Of a stretch of 64,000 nucleotides of DNA, positions 19,129 to 28,330 are shown one piece after another. Numbering within the stretch: position 1 is the first letter of the stretch; every line of letters starts with the position of its first letter. The stretch comes from Alteromonas macleodii ATCC 27126. GTDB taxonomy: Bacteria > Pseudomonadota > Gammaproteobacteria > Enterobacterales > Alteromonadaceae. The stretch covers positions 4,464,001 through 4,528,000 of the forward strand of contig NC_018632.1 in assembly GCF_000172635.2 (NCBI RefSeq). Direction: 5' to 3'. Under the pieces are notes generated by a model. The model had not been told where the DNA came from. It did not search any database and was given only the letters and a program-made list of their open reading frames with translations. Made by a program: the position numbers and the translations under genes.

Positions 19129-19152
19129 TCTCGTTAAAAATGCAAAACGAGA
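19129..19152. promoter_or_regulatory. Inverted repeat in the xylR/symporter promoter region
   Basis: TCTCGTT and AACGAGA form a perfect 7-bp inverted repeat with 10 bases between. It lies in the 229-base divergent region, 90 bases from the xylR start and 117 from the symporter start, which suits an operator. Confidence 0.45.
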
Positions 19153-19167
19153 ACAAGTATCTTAAAA

Positions 19168-19191
19168 AACATAATTGTTAATAATAGCGGC
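19168..19191. promoter_or_regulatory. Candidate regulator box shared with the GH11 upstream region
   Basis: AACA-TAAT-TGTT is followed by AATAATAGCGGC. Aligned without gaps with 49598-49621 upstream of the GH11 xylanase gene, 18 of 24 positions are identical. An AraC-type or other dimer site is plausible; which protein binds is not shown. Confidence 0.4.
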
Positions 19192-19268
19192 AAGTTGCAA
19201 CATGATGATAACAAATTTTTATTACACTTATTCCACTTTTCTTTTCTATATGTAAGTAGACGCAGTAA

Positions 19269-20750
19269 ATGAATGCACAAACCAATTCCATATCTATCAC
19301 AGAAAAAATAGGCTATAGCCTCGGTGACTTAGGCGCCAACCTTATATTTCAAACACTGATGACTTTTCTGGCTTTTTTTTACACAGATGTTTATAAAATC
19401 CCGCCGGCCACGGCTGCAACAATAATTTTTGTTGGCGGCATGATAGGTGCTTTTTTTAATCCTGTGATGGGTGTGATAGCAGACCGTACTCATACACGCT
19501 GGGGCAAGTTTAGGCCATGGATACTATGGACTTCAGTTCCTTTAGGTATAATCTCCTTACTTGCCTTTAGTACACCCGCGTTGAGTGACCAAGGAAAGTT
19601 AATATACGCTTTTACCACATATGTATTGTTGGTCGTGATTTATTCTGCGAACAACCTTCCGTATTCAGCCCTAAGCGGCGTGTTGACTGGCAACATGAAA
19701 GATCGAAACAGTCTATCGGCCTACCGTTTCGTCGCGGTAATGATTGCTCAATTTATTATTCAGGTTTTGTTGCTACCTCTTGTGTTGATTTTAGGAGACG
19801 GGGATAAAGCAGCAGGCTTTCAAAATACCATAATGATATTTTCTGTTGTGGGTATTATTTTCTTTCTGATTACTTTTATAACTACGAAAGAAAGAGTGAT
19901 CCCTTCACCAGGAATGTCTTCGAGTATCAAGGATGACATAACAGATTTGATGGGCAATCGGCCTTGGTTAATTATTCTTTGCGTCACTATTTTAGTTTTC
20001 GTCACGCTTGCTTTAAAAGGCGGTATGTATATCTATTATTTCGAGAATTATTTAAGTGCAGCTCACATTCAAATATTCCTAAATGATATTCAATTCAACG
20101 CGTCTATAAATGCACTCAACAAAATACTCGTTAATGCTGGCCTGACCGAATTTCGCTGGCCTGAAGATGCGGCGACATCTGGCTTTAGTTTGTTTAATGC
20201 TGGCGGCATTATTTTTATGATTGTTGGGATAGGGTTTTGCAAACCTTTAGCTGATAAATTTGGCAAAAGAGATGTATTTGGATGCGCTCTATTTGTCTCA
20301 ACACTTTTTATACTCGCTTTCTACATTATACCTCCTACAGAAATAGGTTGGGTGTTTTTGAGTCAAATTATGCATGGCTTCTTTTATGGCATTACGATCC
20401 CCTTACTTTGGGCAATGGTGGCGGATGTTGCGGACTATTCAGAGTGGAAAAATAACCGTAGAGCCACCGCGATTATATTTTCCGCAATGATATTTGGGCT
20501 TAAATCTGGCCTAAGCATAGGGGGAGCGTTAGTCGCGGGCATACTGGCTACCTATGGATATGATGCAGAATTGTCATCGCAAACCGTAGCCGCGGTTGAA
20601 GGAATTAAATTATCGGTGAGTGTCTATGCTGCTATACCTTTTTTACTTTGTGTTATTGCTGTGCTGTTCTTGTATAGCATAGACAAGAGTAAAGAGACTC
20701 AAATTGAAAAGGAATTAATGGTAAGGCGGGCTGTGAAGGTAGAGCTTTAA
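19269..20750 (+). CDS. GPH-family sugar symporter (xyloside importer, inferred)
   Basis: A 493-residue inner-membrane transporter of the glycoside-pentoside-hexuronide:cation symporter family, with about 12 hydrophobic helices. The family pattern near the start (GYSLGDLGANLIFQTLMTFLAFFYTD) and DRTHTRWGKFRPWILW are visible, and the second half has MVADVADYSEWKNNRRATA, typical of the group that includes XynT-like xyloside importers. It likely brings xylo-oligosaccharides from the periplasm for the GH43 enzyme encoded 10 bases downstream. It is divergent from xylR. The ribosome site before the ATG is weak. Confidence 0.92.
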   Translation: MNAQTNSISITEKIGYSLGDLGANLIFQTLMTFLAFFYTDVYKIPPATAATIIFVGGMIGAFFNPVMGVIADRTHTRWGKFRPWILWTSVPLGIISLLAFSTPALSDQGKLIYAFTTYVLLVVIYSANNLPYSALSGVLTGNMKDRNSLSAYRFVAVMIAQFIIQVLLLPLVLILGDGDKAAGFQNTIMIFSVVGIIFFLITFITTKERVIPSPGMSSSIKDDITDLMGNRPWLIILCVTILVFVTLALKGGMYIYYFENYLSAAHIQIFLNDIQFNASINALNKILVNAGLTEFRWPEDAATSGFSLFNAGGIIFMIVGIGFCKPLADKFGKRDVFGCALFVSTLFILAFYIIPPTEIGWVFLSQIMHGFFYGITIPLLWAMVADVADYSEWKNNRRATAIIFSAMIFGLKSGLSIGGALVAGILATYGYDAELSSQTVAAVEGIKLSVSVYAAIPFLLCVIAVLFLYSIDKSKETQIEKELMVRRAVKVEL

Positions 20751-20760
20751 GGAGTATAAA

Positions 20761-21789
20761 ATGCCAGAGAAACAATATGAAAATGAGATCGAAACATATA
20801 AAGAGTCTGCGATATCCAAGCCTCTTGTAGAGCACATCTACACCGCAGACCCTTCTGCACACGTATTTGAAGGAAAAATTTACATTTATCCCTCTCACGA
20901 TATTGAAGCGGGAATACCTTTTAACGACAATGGCGATCACTTTGCTATGTGCGACTATCATGTACTTTCCATGGACTCGCTAACATCACCGGTGCAAGAT
21001 CATGGTGTAGCATTGCACGTGGATAATGTGAAATGGGCAGAGCGCCAAATGTGGGCACCAGATGCCGCGACTAAAAATGGTAAATATTTTCTTTATTTTC
21101 CTGCGAAGAAAAGCGATGGAATCTTTCAAATTGGCGTTGCTGTAAGCAATACTCCTCATGGTCCATTCATGGCACAGCCTGAACCTATCGGCGGAAGTTA
21201 TTCTATTGACCCAGCCGTGTTTGAAGACGACGACGGAACACATTACATGTATTTCGGTGGTATATGGGGTGGACAACTGCAGAACTATAGAGATAACAAG
21301 TACAACGCTTCTTTTGCAGAACCCCAAGACGGCGAGCCTGCGCTTGGTCCAATAGTGGCCAAGATGAGCGGTGACATGCTGGAATTTGACCATACGCCCA
21401 GAGAGATACTGATTGTAGACGAAGGTGGCAAACCTTTATTAGCGGGTGACCATGAGCGTCGCTTCTTTGAGGCATCGTGGATGCACAAACATAAAGGGAA
21501 GTATTACTTCTCCTATTCGACAGGTAATACCCACTATCTTTGCTATGCAATTGGCGATAGTCCTTACGGGCCATTCGTTTATGCTGGACGAATTCTTGAG
21601 CCCGTGGTCGGTTGGACAACGCACCATTCAATTTGTGAGTTTGAAGGTAAACACTATTTGTTTTACCACGATAGTACACTCTCGGGTGGCGTAACTCATT
21701 TGCGTTCCGTTAAGGTGGCACCGATAGAATATGACGATGATGGAAAAATTATAACGCTCTCCCCTTACGGCGATGTACGCGTCGAGTAA
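20761..21789 (+). CDS. GH43 family glycosidase (beta-xylosidase/arabinofuranosidase)
   Basis: A 342-residue enzyme without a signal peptide, so cytoplasmic. It has the GH43 five-bladed propeller hallmarks: base Asp30 in TADPSAH, pKa-modulating Asp150 in SIDPAVF, and acid Glu237 in FFEASW. It ends without an added domain. The likely reaction is release of xylose or arabinose from imported xylo-oligosaccharides. GGAG precedes the ATG, 10 bases after the symporter stop, so the two form an operon. The exact subfamily cannot be fixed by eye. Confidence 0.92.
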   Translation: MPEKQYENEIETYKESAISKPLVEHIYTADPSAHVFEGKIYIYPSHDIEAGIPFNDNGDHFAMCDYHVLSMDSLTSPVQDHGVALHVDNVKWAERQMWAPDAATKNGKYFLYFPAKKSDGIFQIGVAVSNTPHGPFMAQPEPIGGSYSIDPAVFEDDDGTHYMYFGGIWGGQLQNYRDNKYNASFAEPQDGEPALGPIVAKMSGDMLEFDHTPREILIVDEGGKPLLAGDHERRFFEASWMHKHKGKYYFSYSTGNTHYLCYAIGDSPYGPFVYAGRILEPVVGWTTHHSICEFEGKHYLFYHDSTLSGGVTHLRSVKVAPIEYDDDGKIITLSPYGDVRVE

Positions 21790-21862
21790 TGTAGAAGAAA
21801 AGTAGGGTTAAAGCGGCATTCAACCGAAAGCGGTTTAACATATTACAAGTGTAATGCCTTTA

Positions 21863-21885
21863 AAGAGGTTTCGTTAAAACCTCTT
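21863..21885. terminator. Hairpin after the GH43 gene
   Basis: AAGAGGTTT and AAACCTCTT form a perfect 9-bp stem with a 5-base loop, 73 bases after the GH43 stop. No T run follows, so it may be an mRNA-end or processing hairpin rather than a full terminator. Confidence 0.5.
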
Positions 21886-21894
21886 CGTGAGAGC

Positions 21895-21976
21895 TAGTGT
21901 ATCGTCCATATCACATTGTACGTTTTCGCCTTATGTTTTAAGGCTTTATACGTCGGTCTGTTAAGGCGATACACTA
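21895..21976. repeat. 82-bp structured noncoding element
   Basis: The ends are a perfect 10-bp inverted repeat (TAGTGTATCG with CGATACACTA). Inside is a second stem, GCCTTA with TAAGGC. It lies between the convergent GH43 and GH115 genes. No gene is supported anywhere in the 462-base gap 21790-22251; further on there is only another short stem (about 22150-22172). It may be a miniature repeat element or a structured transcript end. Confidence 0.5.
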
Positions 21977-22251
21977 ATTTTATTAAAAGTTCACTACCGA
22001 CAGTTCGCTCTCTTCAGGCATCAGAATGATATGTGTTCAACGAGCTCTCGTGTCTCCTCATAGTTACCTCCTCCACACTAAGCCCTGTCAATTAATCTTG
22101 GATAAATTACAAATTGGCCCCGAGAAATTTATCAAGAAAAAGGAAATGCGCTGGACCGAAAAGCCGGCCAGCACACCGATATTCATATTCATAAAGCCAG
22201 AGGACTTCAAATATCATTAGTGTCCGTAGCAGGCTAGCCACCCGCTCCTAG

Positions 22252-25128
22252 TCACTCGATAAAAACACTCTGCTCTGGGCCAAGATAACTCGGTTTTAAG
22301 CGACCTGTGTCCACAATTATTTTTTGAATCACTACACCAGGGTCAATGGCGTAGATCTTTAGGGTTTTCGCTCCGGGTGTCTTTAAAGTATGGTGACTTA
22401 TCGCATAGCGAACGCCCTTTTTAACTGAATCCTGCCATGCTTTGTCACTGTTATCCTCTAGAATATCGATGATCTGAGGAGGCTCTTCACCCAGTGAAAT
22501 TGCGTAGCGCAGTCCCCGATCAGGAACAAAGTTTAGACTTGGCGCTACAATTGTTTGAATGCTTATGTCGCCGCTGCTAAACAGATGAAGGTCGTATTCA
22601 ATGACTGGCGAAGCAGTTAAATCTTCTACAAATGTTTCATCGATAGGCATTGATACTGCCATAGATGAGCGGGTGCGGCCATGTAGTGGAATTTCGTACC
22701 ATAAGCCGCTATCGGTGCTGTGCCGTCGTTGTGTATTGGCTGCCTCTATTGAGATATATCCGTCAGCTTCCACAAAACCTTTGATACTTTCTTGTTGTCG
22801 TTTAATTGCCGATATACTGATTTTTGCTTCACCCCAAGCTGCTCCTGAGATCACAATATGACCGGCATGGTGGCCTATCGTTAAATTTTCCCAATCTATA
22901 CTGACTAATACGCGTTTATCATCTTTTACTTTTCCTTCTTGCTGGCTTAGACGTATCCAAGGAGCAGAGACCTCTGCGGTAAAATCAAAGGGAACAGTAC
23001 CTTTGTTATATATTTCAATGTAGCGTTGGGATTGGCCGAAAGATTCGAACGTTAGTTTCATATTGCTATTATGAGGCCATGATGTACCGCTATCCTGTGG
23101 CCAAGCTGCGGCACTGCCTTCAATAGACACGCCCATATCAGACACAGCATTTGGTTTGTTGATATGTAACACCGGCATGGTGTCTTCTGGTGGGTTGTTC
23201 CAGTTGGTATAACCAATATGGGGTTGAGACATAAAATGGTTCCAGCGCCCATTATTTAGCTCATGGTACCTTCTTTCTAGAGCAGCATCTTGTGCAAACC
23301 ACTTTCGCGCTTTTAGGGCATAATCATTCGCACTCGCACGTTCTTGCAGGGCGTACAGTCTGTTTTTCACAAGGTTGTGGTTTAATTCGTAGACAATGCG
23401 CACAGCTTTAATTGGATGAAGGACAAGCTGAAAAAAGGCATCTTGATAGGATGTTTGTAAGTCTTGGTAAATCGATTCTGCCTTTAGCTCTAGTGCAGCA
23501 AGTTCTTCAGAAATACGGTGAGCTTCGTCGTATACATATATACTATATGTAGAGGGCGCAACAAGCTCAGGTTTACGCCTGCCATTATGGCGCGTATAAC
23601 CTTCAACGATATCTGCAATTTCCTTTGCGTGTTTTTTACCAAATTGTTGGCTAGCCCAATTTAATCCAAAGTTTGCAAGCGCTTCGGTATCCATAAGTGT
23701 TGGATCCCACGCCATGTTCAAAAAGAAATCAATTGGATACTCCATGGGTTTCAGGTCCCCCACATTGGTTATCCATATTTCTCGTGCTTCGAATTGATAA
23801 GCCAACTGCATCTGTTCCCATATTTTGGCGATAGGAACGGTATTAATCCAGCGATAGGAACGCGGCCCCCCCACATAGTCAAAATGATAATATACGCCAG
23901 CTCCACCTTTTCGTTGGCGCTCTTCTGGTGTAGGTAAACGTCGAATATTGCCCCAGTTATCATCAGCCCATAGGAGTGTGACATCGTCGGGCACTCGCAT
24001 TCCATTTTCATAATAGCCTTGAACTTCTTTATAAAGGGTCCACACCTGTGGTATGTCAGACACATCCTTTTCAGTAAAAACATCGGATAATATCTTTCTT
24101 TGGTCGGTGACCACCTTTTCTAAAAGTGCGATATTTTGAGTTTCACTCATCGGCGTGTCTTCTTGGCCACGCATACCTAATGTGAACACACTATCGAAAC
24201 TTTTATGACGTTTTGCTCCTTCCGTCCAAAACTGATATAGATTGTCTTGATTTACCGCATAATCCCATTTTCCCTCCCCGAACCTGTTCCATTCTTTATC
24301 TGCCCGCATCATCGGTTCATGATGGGAGGTGCTCATTACAATGCCCATATCATGTGCCAGTTGAGCATTCATTGGATCGTCAACGCTAAACGCATTGTTC
24401 CACATAGCTGGCCAGAGAAAGTTGGCTTTTAAACGTAGGAGTAGTTCGAATACATGCTGGTAAAATTCATTGTTGTAGTTGCCAAATTTGTCTTTCACGT
24501 ACCCCGTTAACGCAGGTGCTTCGTCATTTAAAAAAATGCCCCGGTACTTTACTTTTGGCTGGTCTATGATCTGAGTTTTATGATGTATATAGATATTATT
24601 ATGAGTGCTGACGGGAACATCGGCCCACCAATACCAAGGTGAAACGCCAAGTTGCCGTGCGAGTTCGTAAATGCCATAAATCGTCCCCCTGCGGTCACTA
24701 CCGGCGATCACTAACGCTTGTGCTATGTTTGGCATGGGGGAGGGAATTACCTCAATATGATATGCCTCCCATTCACCCCTAATACGCGAGAAGTCGACTT
24801 TCCCTTGCCGTTCAAGCATTTGTAATTCGGGGCTGTTATCCAATGTCCCGATAATGACAACAGCCGATTGTTTAACTTGTGGCTCGGCGATAGATGGACT
24901 ATTTCCTGTTACTTTCTTAATGTCACCTTTGAGCTGTTCAATCGCCATGATTACGCCTTTAGGTTCACCATTGTCGAAGATCAGTGGAGCTGGCTGGCCA
25001 TCGACTGCGAAAGGTAAATCACCGCTATCGCGCTCAAAGTGCACAAATGACTCAGCTGCGATTACTGGACTATTTATCCCTACCCAGAACACGATCAATA
25101 AAGCAAATGTTCGTATCAAATCAGTCAT
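22252..25128 (-). CDS. GH115 alpha-glucuronidase
   Basis: A 958-residue secreted enzyme (signal peptide MTDLIRTFALLIVFWVGINSPVIA). It follows the GH115 plan: an N-terminal domain with VIIGTLDNSPE, GSDRRGTIYGIYELARQLGVSPWYWWADVP, then a TIM-barrel core with KYRGIFLNDEAP and LLWADDNWGNIRRLPT, a helical region, and a C-terminal five-strand domain. GH115 enzymes cut 4-O-methyl-glucuronic acid from internal xylose units of glucuronoxylan. A strong GGAGGA precedes the ATG. It is on the same strand as the esterase but 327 bases after it, with a hairpin between. Full family length. Confidence 0.95.
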   Translation of the reverse strand: MTDLIRTFALLIVFWVGINSPVIAAESFVHFERDSGDLPFAVDGQPAPLIFDNGEPKGVIMAIEQLKGDIKKVTGNSPSIAEPQVKQSAVVIIGTLDNSPELQMLERQGKVDFSRIRGEWEAYHIEVIPSPMPNIAQALVIAGSDRRGTIYGIYELARQLGVSPWYWWADVPVSTHNNIYIHHKTQIIDQPKVKYRGIFLNDEAPALTGYVKDKFGNYNNEFYQHVFELLLRLKANFLWPAMWNNAFSVDDPMNAQLAHDMGIVMSTSHHEPMMRADKEWNRFGEGKWDYAVNQDNLYQFWTEGAKRHKSFDSVFTLGMRGQEDTPMSETQNIALLEKVVTDQRKILSDVFTEKDVSDIPQVWTLYKEVQGYYENGMRVPDDVTLLWADDNWGNIRRLPTPEERQRKGGAGVYYHFDYVGGPRSYRWINTVPIAKIWEQMQLAYQFEAREIWITNVGDLKPMEYPIDFFLNMAWDPTLMDTEALANFGLNWASQQFGKKHAKEIADIVEGYTRHNGRRKPELVAPSTYSIYVYDEAHRISEELAALELKAESIYQDLQTSYQDAFFQLVLHPIKAVRIVYELNHNLVKNRLYALQERASANDYALKARKWFAQDAALERRYHELNNGRWNHFMSQPHIGYTNWNNPPEDTMPVLHINKPNAVSDMGVSIEGSAAAWPQDSGTSWPHNSNMKLTFESFGQSQRYIEIYNKGTVPFDFTAEVSAPWIRLSQQEGKVKDDKRVLVSIDWENLTIGHHAGHIVISGAAWGEAKISISAIKRQQESIKGFVEADGYISIEAANTQRRHSTDSGLWYEIPLHGRTRSSMAVSMPIDETFVEDLTASPVIEYDLHLFSSGDISIQTIVAPSLNFVPDRGLRYAISLGEEPPQIIDILEDNSDKAWQDSVKKGVRYAISHHTLKTPGAKTLKIYAIDPGVVIQKIIVDTGRLKPSYLGPEQSVFIE

Positions 25129-25379
25129 GTTTCCTCCGAAAGCTGCCCACCTAACTTGGACATTAATTTACTCACACCTCTAAGATGCTCGCGCAATCTT
25201 AAGGCAGGCGAGTATGTTAATTTTTTGTTTTTTTTGAGTTTCCTCTTATAAAACTTTGTAAAACTAAGCCCAAGACAATAAAAAACGGTTAAAAGGAGGG
25301 GGTAAGAGTGAGGTTTAGGACAATAGTACACACTGTATAAAGTGATAATGACCAGGTTACACGCAAGCCAAATGCACTT

Positions 25380-25416
25380 GTTAAATCTGCATGTTTTCTT
25401 CCATGCAGAATTTAAC
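25380..25416. terminator. Long hairpin between esterase and GH115 genes
   Basis: A 14-bp stem (GTTAAATCTGCATG with its complement, one bulged A at 25409) lies 40 bases past the esterase stop. No T run follows on the minus strand. The rest of the 25129-25455 gap is AT-rich and otherwise empty; it should hold the GH115 promoter. Confidence 0.6.
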
Positions 25417-25455
25417 AGTTACGTGTTTCCTATAAGCAAAGGCTAATGCCTGGTA

Positions 25456-27390
25456 CTAATCCAAATTAAAACGAAATGGAGCGGCAGGTAGCCCATCTTT
25501 GTTATATAGATTCGCGGCTGGGTTGTCTGCCCAAGCATAACGGACGGCCGAAGGGTGCTTTACATCGGGGTGCCAAACCTGAACACGCTCCCCCTTAATC
25601 TCTGCTTTTGCCCAGTGAAACACTCCACTTTCATCCGCGATTTCAAACCCTGTCAAATTAGTACCCGAAGTGAACAAGCCACCACCTTGATACTTAAAGT
25701 TAATCCACACATGGCTTCCTTTTAGAGTTACCTTTGTTGCCATAGGGCCACTGTACACAATATCTTTACCATAAACTTTATGGAGCGCATTTTTAGCGAG
25801 TCGCTCACCAACAGATTCTTTATCTAAAGGATGTATATCATTCCATTCACCTACGTCGATGGCCACCGCCATGCCCGTGTTGGGCAAAGACAATGCGGAT
25901 GCTTGCTGTTCTCTTAACTCAGCCCAACCGCTTTGGGCTGGCGTTGACAAACGCGGGTTAAAGTTAGCCAACTGAACAAATAAAAATGGTAGCGTGGGGT
26001 TGTTCCATTTATTTCGCCAGTCTTCAATCATGGTTTTAAACATATCACCATAATTATCTGGATTAGCTGTATTTGACTCCCCCTGATACCAAATAACTCC
26101 TTTGATTGGTAAAGACGTTAGTGGGTTGAGCATGGCGTTGAACAGGCCCATGGGTTTGTATTGAATGAAGGTGGTTTGCTGAAGATGTTCATGGACAACG
26201 CCAAGTTTGTAGTGCCATTCTCCGTTTAAATCTACGCGAGTTTCACCTGCGCCAATCCAGTATTCCTTGTCAGAAACGAACCCGCTGTGGCCCCTATGAC
26301 TTTCTAAGCGAATAGTAATAGTATTGCTTCCAGGTTTAAGCACATCAGCGGGCACCGTGTAACGGCGGGGAGGATACTTATAGGTAGTTTGCCCCACTTT
26401 GGTACCATTTACATAAGTAGTGTCCGCATCGACAAGTGCTCCAAGCACAAGTGTCGCTTGTTCACCTACAAGGTGATGAGGCCACTGAAAGCGTTTTCTG
26501 AACCAATGCACGCCATTAATAGGCTTTTGCTCCGCGTCGGTTAGAAAACCAGGCACCGAAAATAAAGTCCAGTCACTTTCGTCAATGTTGTTTGACCACC
26601 AATAGGGCGATACATTACCTTTATCGTGAGTTGATATGTAATCTTCCCATTGTCGTTGTCGCTCAGCATCTTGGGATATAATTGAGTTAATGACATTATC
26701 ATTTTGGAAGTACTTCGCTTCTTTCAAATCCTCGGGAAATGAGGCTAATGCATCTTCACTCATCCACGACTGTATTGGCGTTCCCCCCACTGCACTTAGA
26801 ACAATACCTACTGGTACATTCACATCGTCCTGAATTGCGCGTGCAAAGAAAAAACTAACGGCTGAAAACGATTCTCGCTCTATAAGTTTATCGGCCGATT
26901 TCCATTGTGCGTCCTTTACTTCGATATTTGGCTGCTTGAAATTGTACTGCATAGGTACACTAAACTCGCGGATCAACGGTCTGCTTTCATTTGCTACAAT
27001 GTCCGGAAACTTTTCCTTTATTCTGGCTAGCGGTAACACCATGTTAGATTGCCCAGACGCCAGCCACAGGTCCCCAAAATATACGTCTTTGACTTCAACA
27101 GTATTGTTGCCAACAAATCTCAGGGTATGAGGTCCGCCCGCAGGTTGTTTGGGTAGTGAGGTGCGCCAAATGCCGTCTTCTTTGTCAGCTTTTGTAACAG
27201 CCAATGTTTCACCATTTAGGAAAATGGTTACTTTTTCCTCAGGGCTAGACCATCCCCAAAGAGAAACTGGTATATCGCGCTGAAGTACGGCGTGGTCGGA
27301 CAGCACTGAGGGAAGCTTTACCTCAGCGTGGGCCCAACGGCTACTGAATATGAGTAATATTATGGTGCACCTAAACACTACTTGTTTCAT
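25456..27390 (-). CDS. Sialate O-acetylesterase-type esterase (acetylxylan esterase, inferred)
   Basis: A 644-residue secreted SGNH esterase of the sialate O-acetylesterase (DUF303) type. A signal peptide ends near SRWAHA. The Ser block is LWLASGQSNM (about residues 109-118); the matching later block is YQGESNT (about 431-437), and DIHP (about 539) holds the Asp/His dyad. A beta-sandwich domain is inserted between (about 260-395). In xylan loci such enzymes remove acetyl groups, so an acetylxylan role is likely, but sialate activity is not excluded by sequence. It is divergent from the GH10 operon across 231 bases. Confidence 0.9.
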   Translation of the reverse strand: MKQVVFRCTIILLIFSSRWAHAEVKLPSVLSDHAVLQRDIPVSLWGWSSPEEKVTIFLNGETLAVTKADKEDGIWRTSLPKQPAGGPHTLRFVGNNTVEVKDVYFGDLWLASGQSNMVLPLARIKEKFPDIVANESRPLIREFSVPMQYNFKQPNIEVKDAQWKSADKLIERESFSAVSFFFARAIQDDVNVPVGIVLSAVGGTPIQSWMSEDALASFPEDLKEAKYFQNDNVINSIISQDAERQRQWEDYISTHDKGNVSPYWWSNNIDESDWTLFSVPGFLTDAEQKPINGVHWFRKRFQWPHHLVGEQATLVLGALVDADTTYVNGTKVGQTTYKYPPRRYTVPADVLKPGSNTITIRLESHRGHSGFVSDKEYWIGAGETRVDLNGEWHYKLGVVHEHLQQTTFIQYKPMGLFNAMLNPLTSLPIKGVIWYQGESNTANPDNYGDMFKTMIEDWRNKWNNPTLPFLFVQLANFNPRLSTPAQSGWAELREQQASALSLPNTGMAVAIDVGEWNDIHPLDKESVGERLAKNALHKVYGKDIVYSGPMATKVTLKGSHVWINFKYQGGGLFTSGTNLTGFEIADESGVFHWAKAEIKGERVQVWHPDVKHPSAVRYAWADNPAANLYNKDGLPAAPFRFNLD

Positions 27391-27522
27391 CCGATACTCC
27401 TTTCATTCTAATGCTACTTATTAGCAGTAAACTATCCGAGAAATAAAAAACCAAAAATTGTAAATGCAATACCGTTTTTTGTTATGAAAATGTTACTGAC
27501 AATTCTCTATTCTCCACTATAA

Positions 27523-27539
27523 CCAAACGTCACGTTTGG
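27523..27539. promoter_or_regulatory. Perfect 17-bp palindrome, candidate operator
   Basis: CCAAACGTCACGTTTGG is symmetric about a central C. It lies in the divergent promoter region of the esterase and PEP-CTERM/GH10 genes, 83 bases before the plus-strand ATG. I saw no second copy in the window. Confidence 0.55.
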
Positions 27540-27621
27540 CCTTATTACGTTATTACTAAGTTAAATTTCGTTTTTTAGTAATGACGGAGTGCCCCCCAAT
27601 AAATAAATTAGGAATATAGCT

Positions 27622-28326
27622 ATGTTGGTTTATCGAAGTATTTTATTAAGCTTATTAATGCTCTATTTGCCCGCTGTGAACGCAGCAATTCTTGAAAACG
27701 GCGATTTCTCAACGTGTAATTTTGCAGGATGGGAACGAGATACAGATGGCGCTGGCATTATAGCGTCGGGAAATGACTTTTCCATAAATGGCACCGCCCC
27801 CAGTTGTGAGGCTGTAATTAGTGTTGACTACACAGATACAGAAGCCTTTTTTGCAAACACATTATTTCAGTTTTTAGATTTCAGCTCAGCGGGAAGTGGA
27901 CCACTCACTCTGAGCATGGATATTGAGGTAAATAGTGAATTATCAGACATCGATAATAGCTTTATTGCCGATTATTTTGTTATTAGCTTTTTTGATGGCA
28001 TCAATTTTTATAGTAATACGGGCTCTACCGGGAGCCTTTTTGAAGCCGATATTAACGGCTTGGCCAGTTACACTCTTTCTTTTCTGCTTGAGCCATCGCT
28101 TACATCAATCTCGAATTTGTCCCTAGATTTTCAGCTTCTGTTAGGTGCAGATGATGATGGTTTTACCGATTTAGGTGGTTCTACTCTTCGAATAGATAAC
28201 GTATCCATTACTGAAAACAGTGTGCCGGTTCCAGCGCCTAGTGGAGTAATACTTATGATGATTAGTTTGGCTGCTTTAGGCGCGCGAACGTCGCGAGCAA
28301 AGCAGTTATGTTGGCAGAGGAGCTAG
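27622..28326 (+). CDS. PEP-CTERM-like secreted protein ahead of the GH10 xylanase
   Basis: A 234-residue secreted protein with a signal peptide (ending VNA), a beta-rich middle that begins ILENGDFSTCNFAGWERD, as in carbohydrate-binding beta-sandwiches, and a C-terminal sorting-like tail: VPVPAPSG, a hydrophobic stretch (VILMMISLAALGA) and basic residues (RTSRAK). This resembles the PEP-CTERM signal processed by exosortase, with a P-x-P-S variant. Its stop is four bases before the xylanase start, so the two are co-transcribed. I infer a surface xylan-binding protein. No such activity can be shown from the sequence, and whether the host has exosortase is unknown. Confidence 0.7.
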   Translation: MLVYRSILLSLLMLYLPAVNAAILENGDFSTCNFAGWERDTDGAGIIASGNDFSINGTAPSCEAVISVDYTDTEAFFANTLFQFLDFSSAGSGPLTLSMDIEVNSELSDIDNSFIADYFVISFFDGINFYSNTGSTGSLFEADINGLASYTLSFLLEPSLTSISNLSLDFQLLLGADDDGFTDLGGSTLRIDNVSITENSVPVPAPSGVILMMISLAALGARTSRAKQLCWQRS

Positions 28327-28330
28327 TACA

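Noticed and set aside
21895..21976. Integron attC site
   Set aside because: The outer arms lack the RYYYAAC/GTTRRRY consensus, and no integrase or cassette is nearby.
22026..22220. 64-codon plus-strand open frame between the GH43 and GH115 genes
   Set aside because: No ribosome site, no recognisable domain, and it lies in a region of repeats and convergent gene ends.
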